In this document: positions 34,657 through 43,736 of the stretch, one piece after another
How the letters are laid out: the number at the start of each line of letters is the position of its first letter
Numbering within the stretch: the stretch's first letter is position 1
Source of the DNA: Mucilaginibacter pankratovii
Lineage (GTDB): Bacteria > Bacteroidota > Bacteroidia > Sphingobacteriales > Sphingobacteriaceae
NCBI RefSeq assembly: GCF_014773265.1
Contig: NZ_JACWMY010000004.1
Span: 62,001 to 126,000 of the forward strand
Direction: 5' to 3'
Length of the DNA stretch: 64,000 nucleotides
Program-made: the position numbers and the translations under genes
The notes under the pieces: generated by a model
Seen by the model: only the letters and a program-made list of their open reading frames with translations
What the model was told of the DNA's origin: nothing
Databases searched by the model: none

Positions 34657-36060
34657 ATGCAATATGATGTTATCGTTATAGGTTCTGGTCCGGGTGGATA
34701 CGTTGCCGCTATCCGTTGCGCGCAATTAGGTATGAAAACCGCCATTATTGAAAAATACAACACGCTTGGCGGTACCTGCCTAAATGTGGGCTGTATCCCA
34801 TCCAAAGCACTGCTGGATTCTTCTGAACACTACCATAACGCTGCCCACACTTTTACCGCCCACGGTATAAAATTGGACAACCTGGGGATAGATTTTGGGC
34901 AGATGATAAAACGTAAGCAGGAAGTAGTGGATGCCAACACCAGCGGCATCACTTATTTAATGAAGAAGAATAAGATAGACGTTCACCAGGGCGTTGGTTC
35001 TTTTAAAGATAAAAACACCATCGTTGTTACGAAAGCTGATGGTTCGACTACCGAGATCACAACCGAAAAGGTGATCATTGCTACCGGCTCAAAACCGTCG
35101 AGCCTGCCGTTCCTGAAGATAGATAAAAAGCGCATTATTACTTCTACCGAGGCTTTAACCTTAACTGAAGTGCCCAAGCACCTGATATTGATAGGTGGTG
35201 GTGTTATTGGTTTAGAACTGGGTTCGGTGTACGCGCGTTTGGGTGCCAAAGTATCGGTTGTTGAGTTTATGGATGGTATTATCCCAACCATGGATAAAGG
35301 GCTCGGCCGCGAACTGCAGAAGGTTTTAAAGAAACTAGGCATGGAGTTTTACCTGGGCCACAAAGTAACCGGCGCGACTGCAAAAGGCAAAGAAGTAACC
35401 GTTACTGCTGATAACGCTAAAGGCGAAAAAGTAGAATTAAAAGGCGACTACTGCATGGTAGCCGTTGGCCGCATAGCCTATACCGATGGCTTAGGGCTTG
35501 ATAAAATTGGCATTACCGTAGAAGAACGCGGCCGCAAAATTACGGTTGACGAGCACCTGGAAACCAGTGTTAAAGGCGTTTACGCTATTGGCGATGTGAT
35601 AAAAGGCGCTATGTTGGCCCACAAGGCCGAAGATGAAGGCACCTTTGTTGCGGAACTGATTGCCGGCCAGAAACCGCACATTAACTATAACCTGATACCT
35701 GGTGTAGTTTACACCTGGCCGGAAGTTGCTGCTGTTGGTTTTACCGAGGAGCAACTGAAGGAAAAAGGCACCGCTTACAAAGTAGGTTCGTTCCCGTTCA
35801 AGGCAAGCGGCCGTGCCCGTGCCAGCGGCGACCTGGATGGTTTTGTAAAAGTACTGGCTGATAAAACTACCGACGAAATTTTAGGCGTACACATGATAGG
35901 CCCCCGCGCTGCAGATATGATTGCCGAAGCGGTAATTGCTATGGAATTCCGCGCTTCAGCAGAGGACGTAACCCGTGCCAGCCACGCCCACCCCACGTAT
36001 ACCGAAGCGATGAGGGAAGCTTGTTTGGCCGCTACGGAGAACCGGGCGATACATATTTAA
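34657..36060 (+). CDS. lpdA: Dihydrolipoyl dehydrogenase (E3)
   Basis: 467 residues from the ATG at 34657. It reoxidises dihydrolipoamide of 2-oxoacid dehydrogenase complexes with NAD+. Seen: FAD Rossmann motif VIGSGPGGYVAAIR at the N-terminus, redox disulfide GGTCLNVGCIPSK (Cys near 42 and 47), NAD site IGGGVIGLELGSVYARLG near 180, second FAD site YAIGDV near 318, and the active-site base HAHPTYTEA (His near 448). No E1/E2 genes adjoin, so this E3 is encoded apart from its complexes. It follows the non-coding island. Confidence 0.95.
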   Translation: MQYDVIVIGSGPGGYVAAIRCAQLGMKTAIIEKYNTLGGTCLNVGCIPSKALLDSSEHYHNAAHTFTAHGIKLDNLGIDFGQMIKRKQEVVDANTSGITYLMKKNKIDVHQGVGSFKDKNTIVVTKADGSTTEITTEKVIIATGSKPSSLPFLKIDKKRIITSTEALTLTEVPKHLILIGGGVIGLELGSVYARLGAKVSVVEFMDGIIPTMDKGLGRELQKVLKKLGMEFYLGHKVTGATAKGKEVTVTADNAKGEKVELKGDYCMVAVGRIAYTDGLGLDKIGITVEERGRKITVDEHLETSVKGVYAIGDVIKGAMLAHKAEDEGTFVAELIAGQKPHINYNLIPGVVYTWPEVAAVGFTEEQLKEKGTAYKVGSFPFKASGRARASGDLDGFVKVLADKTTDEILGVHMIGPRAADMIAEAVIAMEFRASAEDVTRASHAHPTYTEAMREACLAATENRAIHI

Positions 36061-36094
36061 TTTCGGATTTCGGATTTTCGATTTCAGATTTAAA
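36061..36094. repeat. GGATTTC short-period spacer repeat
   Basis: Four or five degenerate 8-9-nt units (TTTCGGATT) directly after the lpd stop codon. Confidence 0.6.
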
Positions 36095-36152
36095 GGATTA
36101 TTTTAAAGCAGAACAATTTAGGTTGATTCTGCTTTTTTACATTTAGAACGTT

Positions 36153-36596
36153 ATGCAGGTATTAATAAACATGGGAATTGTATTAGCGACGATCGCATGT
36201 ATGGAGCTTGCATCCTGGGCTATGCATAAATACCTGTTCCATGGGCCGCTGTGGTTTATTCATAAAACACACCACCAGCAGCGCCACGGCTGGTTTGAGC
36301 TTAATGATCTGTTCAGTATCGGCTTTGCGGCATTGGCTTTATGGCTGATGTGGCTGGGCCATATTACTTTAGATTACCGCTTTTGGATAGGCACCGGCAT
36401 CAGCACATATGGCACCATCTATTTCATCGTTCACGATTGGTTTATCCACAACCGTTTCAAGGCTTTTAAAAGTGATAACCGTTATTTAACCGCCATTCGC
36501 CGCGCGCATAAGAGCCATCATAAATCCATGGAGAAAAATCCTTCGGAAGAGTTTGGATTGCTGGTGGTGGGGAGGAAGTGGTTTAGGAGAAACTGA
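36153..36596 (+). CDS. crtZ: Beta-carotene hydroxylase (CrtZ-type, fatty acid hydroxylase superfamily)
   Basis: 147 residues, a membrane di-iron hydroxylase. The histidine clusters are HKYLFHG, HKTHHQQRH, HDWFIHNRF and HKSHHKS, the complete CrtZ pattern, between about three hydrophobic segments. It adds 3- and 3'-hydroxyls to beta-ionone rings, converting beta-carotene to zeaxanthin. It lies 9-13 kb from the other carotenoid genes, next to lpd, so it is expressed separately. The motif set distinguishes it from general sterol desaturases, which are longer. Confidence 0.88.
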   Translation: MQVLINMGIVLATIACMELASWAMHKYLFHGPLWFIHKTHHQQRHGWFELNDLFSIGFAALALWLMWLGHITLDYRFWIGTGISTYGTIYFIVHDWFIHNRFKAFKSDNRYLTAIRRAHKSHHKSMEKNPSEEFGLLVVGRKWFRRN

Positions 36597-36597
36597 T

Positions 36598-37371
36598 TTA
36601 GCTTTTTTCGGATAAGGTACTTACCAATAAGCAATTGTCACATTTAAAGTCATAAAACCTCAGCCATTTCTCGTTCAAAAGCCACTCGCCATTACAACAC
36701 GGGCATTTTCTCAACTTGTCCTTAGCCAAAGAAATGGTGCGGTAATTTAACAGATAGTAATAGGTGGATACTTTTGTTTTTTCAGTTATTTGATTGCAAA
36801 CGCGGCGGCCAAGCTGAGATAATTGCGAAGTTGGATTCGACAATTGATTTATTGCCCATTTCTCTCCGACCGCACACCCCATGTTAAGATTGTCGCACGA
36901 AATATAGTCACCCTCCCACGACTCCATTTCGTACCTGTCGCTATCGGCTAATTCCTGTATTTTATAAATAGGGACCGGCCTGCCACAAGTGCCACAATTT
37001 ATAGGGGAACTTTCATTTGAATAGGTTGTGAATAGCACATATGAATCATGGTGAGCACAGCTGCATACATCTTTATAAAAAGGAACGTGTTGGCCGGCAA
37101 ATTCGATTATCAATTTAGAATTGCATGCTTCCTCCAATTCTTTCAGTCCTTTATTCACCCATTCATCGTTGTATTTCGCATCGAGGGAAGTCTTTTCCAA
37201 AGTGGTTTGGTAGCAAATTATTTCATTTTCGCTGATATAAGGAGATTCGATACCACCCATAATTTGCCCGGTGCTACAAAGGCTTTCCAGCAGAATTATA
37301 AATTGGTCTGATAGCTTCTCTTTATCGGCATTAGCCTTGCTTATAGCTATATATATCTTGTACTTATACAT
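36598..37371 (-). CDS. Zn-ribbon protein, possibly DUF2310 family
   Basis: 257 residues. The N-terminal half is alpha/beta; the middle has SCAHHD and INCGTCGRPVPIY (first Cys pairs), and the C-terminus ends in a second ribbon, KCPCCNGEWLL followed by FKCDNCLLV. The pattern resembles the Zn-ribbon proteins annotated as possibly nucleic-acid binding (DUF2310), but I am not certain. No signal peptide. It is convergent with crtZ (2 bp apart) and has no obvious partner. Confidence 0.65.
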   Translation of the reverse strand: MYKYKIYIAISKANADKEKLSDQFIILLESLCSTGQIMGGIESPYISENEIICYQTTLEKTSLDAKYNDEWVNKGLKELEEACNSKLIIEFAGQHVPFYKDVCSCAHHDSYVLFTTYSNESSPINCGTCGRPVPIYKIQELADSDRYEMESWEGDYISCDNLNMGCAVGEKWAINQLSNPTSQLSQLGRRVCNQITEKTKVSTYYYLLNYRTISLAKDKLRKCPCCNGEWLLNEKWLRFYDFKCDNCLLVSTLSEKS

Positions 37372-37503
37372 GGGTTGATAATTGGCTCAGATCGTCAAAG
37401 TGCCGCAAAGATATAACTAATGAGGTATAAGCGGTCACGCTGTAGCCCCTAAAGGGATTTCACCAATTCCAAGAATTTATTCCTATCGGTGGATTGTTAG
37501 ATT

Positions 37504-38142
37504 TCAAAGATTAGCAGGCCGCGTACGTTTTATTTTAAATTTGGGATATACGCGTTTAACCGGAATGCCCTTAGTTGCTTTATTCCACTCGTCAATTATA
37601 ACAAAGCCCATTTCAAATAGCTCCTCCCATTCTGATGAATAGTTTACAATTACATTTATCGGGTCAACTGCCGAATACACATCCTGGTTAGTTAAAATAT
37701 GAAATTTGATGTGCCCCGGCAGAAACTCATCTTTGTTATTTCTCCGCATCCTTGCGTAATGGTATTGCGCTGCGGCAATTGCAGCCAGGGCCGCCGTCTT
37801 TAGCCCTTCGTTTTCTTCACCCAAGACGTATTTACGCGGGTTTTTGCTTTTATATAACCAAACCTCGCCGGTGCTAAAAGCTGCTACTGATTCTATCGCG
37901 TCTCCTGTATGCGTTTCCATAATTATTCCAAATGCCGTTTCTGTATCATCGGGAAATACCAATCCCAAATCAGTAGGAGTTACAGCAAAGGTTTGTTCCC
38001 GTATGTTTAAATAAGCCTCGTAATTAAAATCGGCTATTTCTACGTCCGCCTGCTTGTATTGCCATTTATAGTAATATGCGTAGATAACCCTCCCCAAGTG
38101 AAAAAGCAGTAGGGTGCCGAAAAGCCAGTATCCTTCTTTCAT
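37504..38142 (-). CDS. Unknown protein with N-terminal membrane anchor
   Basis: 212 residues, not recognised. One hydrophobic helix (residues ~5-23, YWLFGTLLLFHLGRVIYAYYY) precedes a mixed alpha/beta cytoplasmic or periplasmic domain with an Ala-rich helix (TAALAAIAAAQYHYARMRR near 135). The frame is intact, uses codons like its neighbours and starts with an ATG 18 bp after the symporter stop, so it may be co-transcribed behind it. No catalytic motif seen. Confidence 0.6.
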   Translation of the reverse strand: MKEGYWLFGTLLLFHLGRVIYAYYYKWQYKQADVEIADFNYEAYLNIREQTFAVTPTDLGLVFPDDTETAFGIIMETHTGDAIESVAAFSTGEVWLYKSKNPRKYVLGEENEGLKTAALAAIAAAQYHYARMRRNNKDEFLPGHIKFHILTNQDVYSAVDPINVIVNYSSEWEELFEMGFVIIDEWNKATKGIPVKRVYPKFKIKRTRPANL

Positions 38143-38160
38143 TAGCGCAGTTTAGTACAC

Positions 38161-39450
38161 CTAAGCTACCATTTTCTTCCCAACTTTATAACCGGCAACG
38201 GCGTAATAAAGGATAAACAAATACATCGGTATCAGGATAACGTAAGCCGTTTGCGCGGAGATCTTATCAACTAATAAACCGTAAATCGGCGGGAATACCG
38301 CGGCGCCGGCGATGCCCATTACCAATAATGAAGAACCTATTTTGGTGAACCTGCCTAATCCCGCTAATGCCAGGGGCCACATAGCCGGCCACATCAGCGA
38401 GTTAGCTAAACCCAAAAGCGCAATACAACTGATGGATACATATTTAGGTGTAACGAGTGCCAGGCCGGTTAAAACCACGCCAAGGATGGCGCACAAAACC
38501 AGTGCTTTTTGTTGTGTGATATATTTAGGGATGAATAAGATGCCTATCACATAGCCAATCACCATACAGGTTAAGGTCCCCGATGCAAAATACTTGGCGG
38601 TAGAAAGCGGAATCTGGTGCGATGAGCCATACCCTATGATGGAGTCACCCGCAATAACTTCGGCACCTACATATAAAAATAAGGCAATCACTCCCAAAAC
38701 CAAATGCGGGAACTGCGTAATGCTGGTTTTACCCGAGTTGGCAGCGGCTACGGTTTCGTCTTCGTGGTCGGTATCAATTTCTGGCAGGCCCGAAAAATAG
38801 ATGAGTACTGATAGGATAACCAGCACAATTACGATTAGGATGTAAGGGACAATTACGCGCGAGGCCAGTTCGTTAAGAGCCAGATCCCTGGCGGCGGCGC
38901 TCATTAAGGCGAGCTTGGCATCAAAGCCATCGAGGTTACTTAAAATAACTGCACCCAACGCTAACGGAGCCAGCACACCTGCAAACTTATTGCAGATACC
39001 CATAATACTGATACGTTTGGCGGCGCTCTCTGGCGGGCCAACAATGGTGATGTATGGGTTAGAGGCCGATTGAAGTACCGCCGAACCGCTTCCCTGCACA
39101 AATAACCCCAATAAAAATACCGTATAAGTACGGGTGAGGGCGGCAGGTATAAAAATTAACGCACCCAACCCCATTAAAACCAAGCCGGCAACCATGCCGT
39201 TTTTAAACCCCAATAACTTAAGCAGCCATGCCGATGGTTTGGCCATCAGTAAACAAGCAATGTAAAATGAGCTCGCCACCAGGTACGATTCGAGGTTGGT
39301 TAACTGACAGGCTATTTTTAAATAAGGTATCAGCACCGAATTGAGCCAGGCCACAAAACCCAGTATAAAAAAAAGAGAGCCAATAATAATGATGGGGTTT
39401 AGTCCTTGTTTTTTAACTGCCGGGATTGCGGATTTGGTAATGGTCGCCAT
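38161..39450 (-). CDS. FucP/GluP-family sugar:H+ symporter (MFS)
   Basis: 429 residues with 12 predicted membrane helices. The N-terminus (SLFFILGFVAWLNSVLIPYL), the second segment's FYIACLLMAKPSAWLLKLLG and the GSGSAVLQSASNPYITIVGP region match the fucose/glucose-galactose symporters that are widespread in Bacteroidota. It should import a hexose or deoxyhexose with protons across the inner membrane. No sugar kinase or isomerase gene adjoins, so the substrate is open. Confidence 0.88.
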   Translation of the reverse strand: MATITKSAIPAVKKQGLNPIIIIGSLFFILGFVAWLNSVLIPYLKIACQLTNLESYLVASSFYIACLLMAKPSAWLLKLLGFKNGMVAGLVLMGLGALIFIPAALTRTYTVFLLGLFVQGSGSAVLQSASNPYITIVGPPESAAKRISIMGICNKFAGVLAPLALGAVILSNLDGFDAKLALMSAAARDLALNELASRVIVPYILIVIVLVILSVLIYFSGLPEIDTDHEDETVAAANSGKTSITQFPHLVLGVIALFLYVGAEVIAGDSIIGYGSSHQIPLSTAKYFASGTLTCMVIGYVIGILFIPKYITQQKALVLCAILGVVLTGLALVTPKYVSISCIALLGLANSLMWPAMWPLALAGLGRFTKIGSSLLVMGIAGAAVFPPIYGLLVDKISAQTAYVILIPMYLFILYYAVAGYKVGKKMVA

Positions 39451-39549
39451 GTGATGATTTTAAAATTTGTTAATAAGTTAATCGAGTTACTAAAATAATT
39501 AAAAAAGTTGATGTTTTGTAATTTCGCTATTTTTATTTGTGCCGAAAGC

Positions 39550-39557
39550 TACCTTTG
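39550..39557 (+). promoter_or_regulatory. Possible -7 box of the second glycosyltransferase
   Basis: TACCTTTG matches TAnnTTTG but lies only 6 nt before the ATG at 39564, which would make the transcript almost leaderless. No TTG at the right distance. Confidence 0.3.
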
Positions 39558-39563
39558 CCCATA

Positions 39564-40544
39564 ATGAACATCCTTTTTGTAAACGATACCAAAATACCGG
39601 CTACCACTTATGGCGGCACCGAACGTGTGATATGGTGGCTTGGCCGCGAGTTGGTGAGGCTGGGGCATGCTGTAACCTATTTGGTTGCGGCCGGGTCGGA
39701 ATGCCCTTTTGCAAAAGTTTTAGTATACGATGCTGCAAATGACATCAACCTGCAGGTACCCGATGAGGTTGACGTGGTGCATTTTCAGTTCCAGGTGCAG
39801 GGGTTTACAAAAAAGCCATACTTGTGCACGGTGCATAATAACTCGGGTAGGGGAGAGATGGATCTTAACTCCGTATTTGTATCGGCCAACCATGCCGCGC
39901 GCAATGGCTCTACCACCTATGTTTATAACGGACTGGATATTGCCGACTACCGCAAACCCAACCTCAACCAGAAACGCGGCTACACCCACTTTTTAGCCAA
40001 GGCGGCCTGGCGTGTTAAAAACGTGCAGGGCGCTATAGACATCGCCACCAAAAGCGGCAACAAGCTAATTGTGATGGGGGGCACCCGCCTCAATTTAAAA
40101 ATGGGCCTCCGCTTTACACCGAATTTGAATGTGCGCTTTAAAGGCATGGTAAATAACGACCAAAAATCCGAAGTGCTCAACGGCTCCAAAGCGCTGCTTT
40201 TCCCGGTATTATGGAACGAACCTTTCGGCGTGGCTATTACCGAGAGCCTTTACTTTGGCTGCCCGGTTTTCGGCACACCCTACGGTTCCTTGCCCGAGCT
40301 GGTGCCCAAAGAGGTTGGGCTGCTATCCAACAGTAAAAGCATTTTAGTGGAAGGACTAAAAAATGTGGATAGCTTCAGCAACCAACTTTGCCACGAGTAT
40401 GCGGTTGATAATTTTAATATCGCCAAAATGGCTGCGGATTATATCAAGCTGTACGAGGTGGTATTAAGCGGCGGTAAGCTTAACTCGGTAGCGCCTGTGT
40501 TGCTGGAGCCAAACCAGCCGAAGTATTTGCCGTGGTTAGATTAA
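39564..40544 (+). CDS. GT4-family glycosyltransferase
   Basis: 326 residues from the ATG (MNILFVNDTKIPATTYGGTE); an upstream in-frame TTG at 39537 would add an unlikely nine residues. GT-B enzyme with the glycine-rich N-terminal loop YGGTERVIWWLGREL, the central HNNSGRGEMDL and the donor-site EPFGVAITESLYFGCPV motif (E-x7-E near residue 230). Related proteins act in cell-wall or capsule glycan synthesis; acceptor and donor are unknown. Not clustered with other glycan genes, although an ArnT-like gene lies 1.5 kb downstream. Confidence 0.85.
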   Translation: MNILFVNDTKIPATTYGGTERVIWWLGRELVRLGHAVTYLVAAGSECPFAKVLVYDAANDINLQVPDEVDVVHFQFQVQGFTKKPYLCTVHNNSGRGEMDLNSVFVSANHAARNGSTTYVYNGLDIADYRKPNLNQKRGYTHFLAKAAWRVKNVQGAIDIATKSGNKLIVMGGTRLNLKMGLRFTPNLNVRFKGMVNNDQKSEVLNGSKALLFPVLWNEPFGVAITESLYFGCPVFGTPYGSLPELVPKEVGLLSNSKSILVEGLKNVDSFSNQLCHEYAVDNFNIAKMAADYIKLYEVVLSGGKLNSVAPVLLEPNQPKYLPWLD

Positions 40545-40549
40545 CACTG

Positions 40550-41320
40550 TTATTTGTCTTTTTTAACCGGCCAAAGGCCTTTATAAAGCTTATCAGTTGC
40601 CATGTTAAATTCGGTGCTAAATACACGTTCCGGGCCGTTGGCTTTTTTCAGGTCGTAGGCATAGGATATAACCGGCGCCTCGTAGCTTTTATTATTTATG
40701 GTACTATCGCGTTGCGTATTTATAAGCACCATGCCCGATTTTTTTACCACTTCCCAGTTATTAACATTGGTACCACGGGGTGATATCTGTTTTAAATTAT
40801 TGCCTTCTCTATCACTACTAAACAAATAGGTGGGGTCCTTACTGTCGATCTTGCCATCTTTATTTACGTCTTCCGCAATTATAGAATAGAATATATAATT
40901 ACCCTCCTGGCTTGTATCTGGAAAATAATGGACAGGTGCAGATGAGTCCGAGGAGTACTCAGAACCGGAATAGGAAGTATTGTATGAATTAATGATCATT
41001 TTTTTGTTTTCAGCAAGTAGATGATACTTTTTTGTGGCCGTATTATAAAATACGATGTTCCAAAATGTAATGCTTCTGCCGCCGTCGCTGCTTAGGAACG
41101 AACCGCTGTCGTCGTCGTTCTGCGCGCGGTCGTGAGGCAACGGGTATATCACATAAACCGAGCTATCTATAGCAATAGGGCCACGGGAAACTAATTCGGT
41201 TGCATAAATTTGTTTGGGAACGGCCGTTGTATCAGGGATAGTTTCTGCCACGTTATCATTTTTACCGGAACCACATGCCGCCAGCAAAAAGCATAGGGCG
41301 GCTAATAATATTTTTTTCAT
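40550..41320 (-). CDS. Lipoprotein of unknown function with an EF-hand-like loop
   Basis: 256 residues. The signal peptide ends in a lipobox (FLLAAC, Cys near 16). The body is rich in beta-strands and Asp/Asn/Ser; DVNKDGKIDSKD near residue 155 has the spacing of a calcium-binding loop (dockerin/EF-hand-like). The pattern of strand-turn repeats (YLFSSDREGNNLKQISP) recalls WD40-like or TolB beta-propeller blades, where 'SSDREGN' is typical. The gene overlaps the upstream membrane-protein gene by 1 bp (TAATG), so the two are coupled. Function unknown. Confidence 0.65.
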   Translation of the reverse strand: MKKILLAALCFLLAACGSGKNDNVAETIPDTTAVPKQIYATELVSRGPIAIDSSVYVIYPLPHDRAQNDDDSGSFLSSDGGRSITFWNIVFYNTATKKYHLLAENKKMIINSYNTSYSGSEYSSDSSAPVHYFPDTSQEGNYIFYSIIAEDVNKDGKIDSKDPTYLFSSDREGNNLKQISPRGTNVNNWEVVKKSGMVLINTQRDSTINNKSYEAPVISYAYDLKKANGPERVFSTEFNMATDKLYKGLWPVKKDK

Positions 41321-41907
41321 TATAGCTTTGGGTTTACTTCGTTATCAATTTCTTCATGCTCTGTCGCTTCCTGGTATGCAACTTCAACGGGCATTCTCCT
41401 CGTCTTCTCAATAAAATTAACCACCGCGCGGTTATTTACTACAAGCAAATACCCTATCAGAATTTTGCAGAGATCAACAAACGTCGATGTCGGGTCTGCA
41501 CCGGGCCCCATTCTGTCGATGGTTTGCGATCGATAGTAAAAATACACTCCCCTTAAAAACACCGGGACACTATTCATGATCATTAGCGAACCTACAATAA
41601 TGACGGCGATAGCTATCACCGTAGAGCGGTGGATATTAAAGCTGAATTGCTCTTCGTCGAAACGCTCATCCAATTTTAGTTTATCTATTATCACATCGGG
41701 CCTGAATATCAATAACCGAATGATAGCCACATACACTAATAAAATGATCAGTGAGCTAAGAACTACTTCCCAGTTTTCATACCTAAACGGCGAGGGGGAT
41801 GCGGGGTAAAACAACAGGAAGAATTGCGGAACTACATCAAAAGCGTGGAATAGTATCCAAACACCGACCAGCTTTAACAGCACTATCCAAAATGAACGTG
41901 GGGACAT
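41320..41907 (-). CDS. Four-helix membrane protein, unknown
   Basis: 195 residues with about four membrane segments (residues ~7-33, 48-68, 92-116, 135-158) and a charged C-terminal tail. The start is an ATG at 41907. Its stop codon shares a base with the lipoprotein start (TAATG), the mark of translational coupling. I do not recognise a family. The pair probably forms one envelope-associated unit. Confidence 0.6.
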   Translation of the reverse strand: MSPRSFWIVLLKLVGVWILFHAFDVVPQFFLLFYPASPSPFRYENWEVVLSSLIILLVYVAIIRLLIFRPDVIIDKLKLDERFDEEQFSFNIHRSTVIAIAVIIVGSLMIMNSVPVFLRGVYFYYRSQTIDRMGPGADPTSTFVDLCKILIGYLLVVNNRAVVNFIEKTRRMPVEVAYQEATEHEEIDNEVNPKL

Positions 41908-42033
41908 AATAAATTTTGATAAGGTTTACGTTGCAATATAATAATAATGGCTTAACAGGCTGCCAATACGGGCAGGTTAAATTTGCATAAAGGGAATTTA
42001 ACCCCTGCGTTTCGTAGGAACTAAACAAGTTTA

Positions 42034-43707
42034 GTGGAAAAAGCAATAACCTCTCCTCGCGGGCAATTGTCTCAAAGTGTGTATTATTATGTAATGGCCG
42101 CCGCCATATTGGTAAACATAGCCGGCATCGGTATTCCCTTTTTTTCGGACGACCCGGCCCTGTATGCCATGCTTGCCCGCAATATGGCCCAAACAAACAA
42201 CTTTACCGACCTATACTATCACGGTCGCGACTGGCTGGATAAGCCCCATTTCCCTTTTTGGGTGGTGGCGCTTAGCTTTAAAATGTTGGGCGTAAACACC
42301 ATCGCATACAAACTGCCGGCTTTGCTTTTTTATTTTATGTCGGTATTTTACACCTATAAGCTTGGCCGTAAGTTTTACGATATGCAAACCGCGCTGCTGG
42401 CGGTTTTGATCCTGCTTACCGCGCAGCACACCATCATGTCGAATACGGACGTGCGTGCCGAACCTTATATTATGGGGCTGCTGATAGGTAGTATCTATCA
42501 CTTTTACAAACTGAAAGAAAAGTTTAGCATCGCCCATCTGCTGCTGGCCTCGCTGTTTGCCGCCTGCGCGGTCATGACGAAGGGAATCTACCTGCTCATC
42601 CCTATTGGCAGCGCCATTATTGGCGATTATCTGTTTAAAAAAGACTTTAAAGGTTTGTTACAATGGCGCTGGCTCTTGTCGTTCCTGCTGGTATGCCTGT
42701 TTGTACTGCCCGAAGTTTATACCGTATATGTTCAGTTCGACCAGCATCCCGAAAAGATGGTATTTGGCCGCACCGGTGTATCGGGCATTCAATGGTTTTT
42801 GTGGGGCAGCCAGTTTGGCCGTTTTAATAACGATGGCTTTATTAAAAACTCGCACGGCGACCCCTTCTTTTTCCTGCATACCTTGCTTTGGGCCTTTGCG
42901 CCCTGGGCCATCGTGTTTTTTTACGCGCTCGGTAAAAAGATAAGAGATATAATAAAAGGTAAACCACAGCCCGAATACATCTGCCTTTCTGCAGCGCTGG
43001 TGATGCTGCTCATTTTTTCTATCTCCAAATTTCAGCTGCCGTTTTACACCAATATCCTGTTTCCATTCTTTGCAGTGATCACTGCGGGCTTTATCAGCTC
43101 ATTAGCCGGGGGAGCCGAAGCCCGGTTTTTTAACATCAGCCAATATATCATCTGCGGCTTATTGCTTGCGGTTTTTGTAGCGTTAGGTATAGCGTTTGCT
43201 CCGGGGAAGATCATCCTTCCGGTTATCCTTTTTATAGCCGGGGCTGGTGCCGTATTTTTTATTTACCGGCAGCAGGGGCAGGGATATCGGCCTGTGTTTT
43301 TGTTGAGCTGTGTAGTAATGATAATTATCAACACCTATTTCGTGCTGGTATTTTACCCTGTGCTGTTAAGCTACAAAGGCGATGAGGTTGCGGCATGTTA
43401 TGTAAACACCAACTATCCCGGGCAGCAGGTTGTTTCCACCGCACCTATGGCCGATAGGTTCGATTTTTATATGAAAGAACCTGTTGCCTATGCCACAGCA
43501 GAGGAGATCATTCAGCACAAAAAAACAAACACTCACCTGGTTTTTGCAGACGATGATGCTATGGAGCAGTTGAAAAACAGCCCGCGCCGCATACAGGTAC
43601 TTAAAGTATTTGATAATTACTTCGGCGAGAATTTGAAGCTCAGCTTTATTAACCAGGCAACGCGAAAAAGCGCACTGATTCATTTTTATTTGATCAGGGT
43701 GAATTAA
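42034..43707 (+). CDS. ArnT-like polyprenyl-phosphate-sugar glycosyltransferase
   Basis: 557 residues starting at a GTG. About 12 membrane helices; the first periplasmic loop has FFSDDPALYAMLARNM, with the acidic pair used for catalysis in GT83/PMT enzymes, and DWLDKPHFPFWVVAL shortly after. ArnT moves 4-amino-4-deoxy-arabinose from undecaprenyl phosphate to lipid A; in Bacteroidota the sugar may differ. The C-terminal soluble part (from ~420) is small. No arn genes for sugar synthesis are in the window. The next gene is murB, 29 bp downstream, so they may share a transcript. Confidence 0.8.
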   Translation: MEKAITSPRGQLSQSVYYYVMAAAILVNIAGIGIPFFSDDPALYAMLARNMAQTNNFTDLYYHGRDWLDKPHFPFWVVALSFKMLGVNTIAYKLPALLFYFMSVFYTYKLGRKFYDMQTALLAVLILLTAQHTIMSNTDVRAEPYIMGLLIGSIYHFYKLKEKFSIAHLLLASLFAACAVMTKGIYLLIPIGSAIIGDYLFKKDFKGLLQWRWLLSFLLVCLFVLPEVYTVYVQFDQHPEKMVFGRTGVSGIQWFLWGSQFGRFNNDGFIKNSHGDPFFFLHTLLWAFAPWAIVFFYALGKKIRDIIKGKPQPEYICLSAALVMLLIFSISKFQLPFYTNILFPFFAVITAGFISSLAGGAEARFFNISQYIICGLLLAVFVALGIAFAPGKIILPVILFIAGAGAVFFIYRQQGQGYRPVFLLSCVVMIIINTYFVLVFYPVLLSYKGDEVAACYVNTNYPGQQVVSTAPMADRFDFYMKEPVAYATAEEIIQHKKTNTHLVFADDDAMEQLKNSPRRIQVLKVFDNYFGENLKLSFINQATRKSALIHFYLIRVN

Positions 43708-43736
43708 CGCTCTCAAAAATTTCCGAAATTCGCCAC

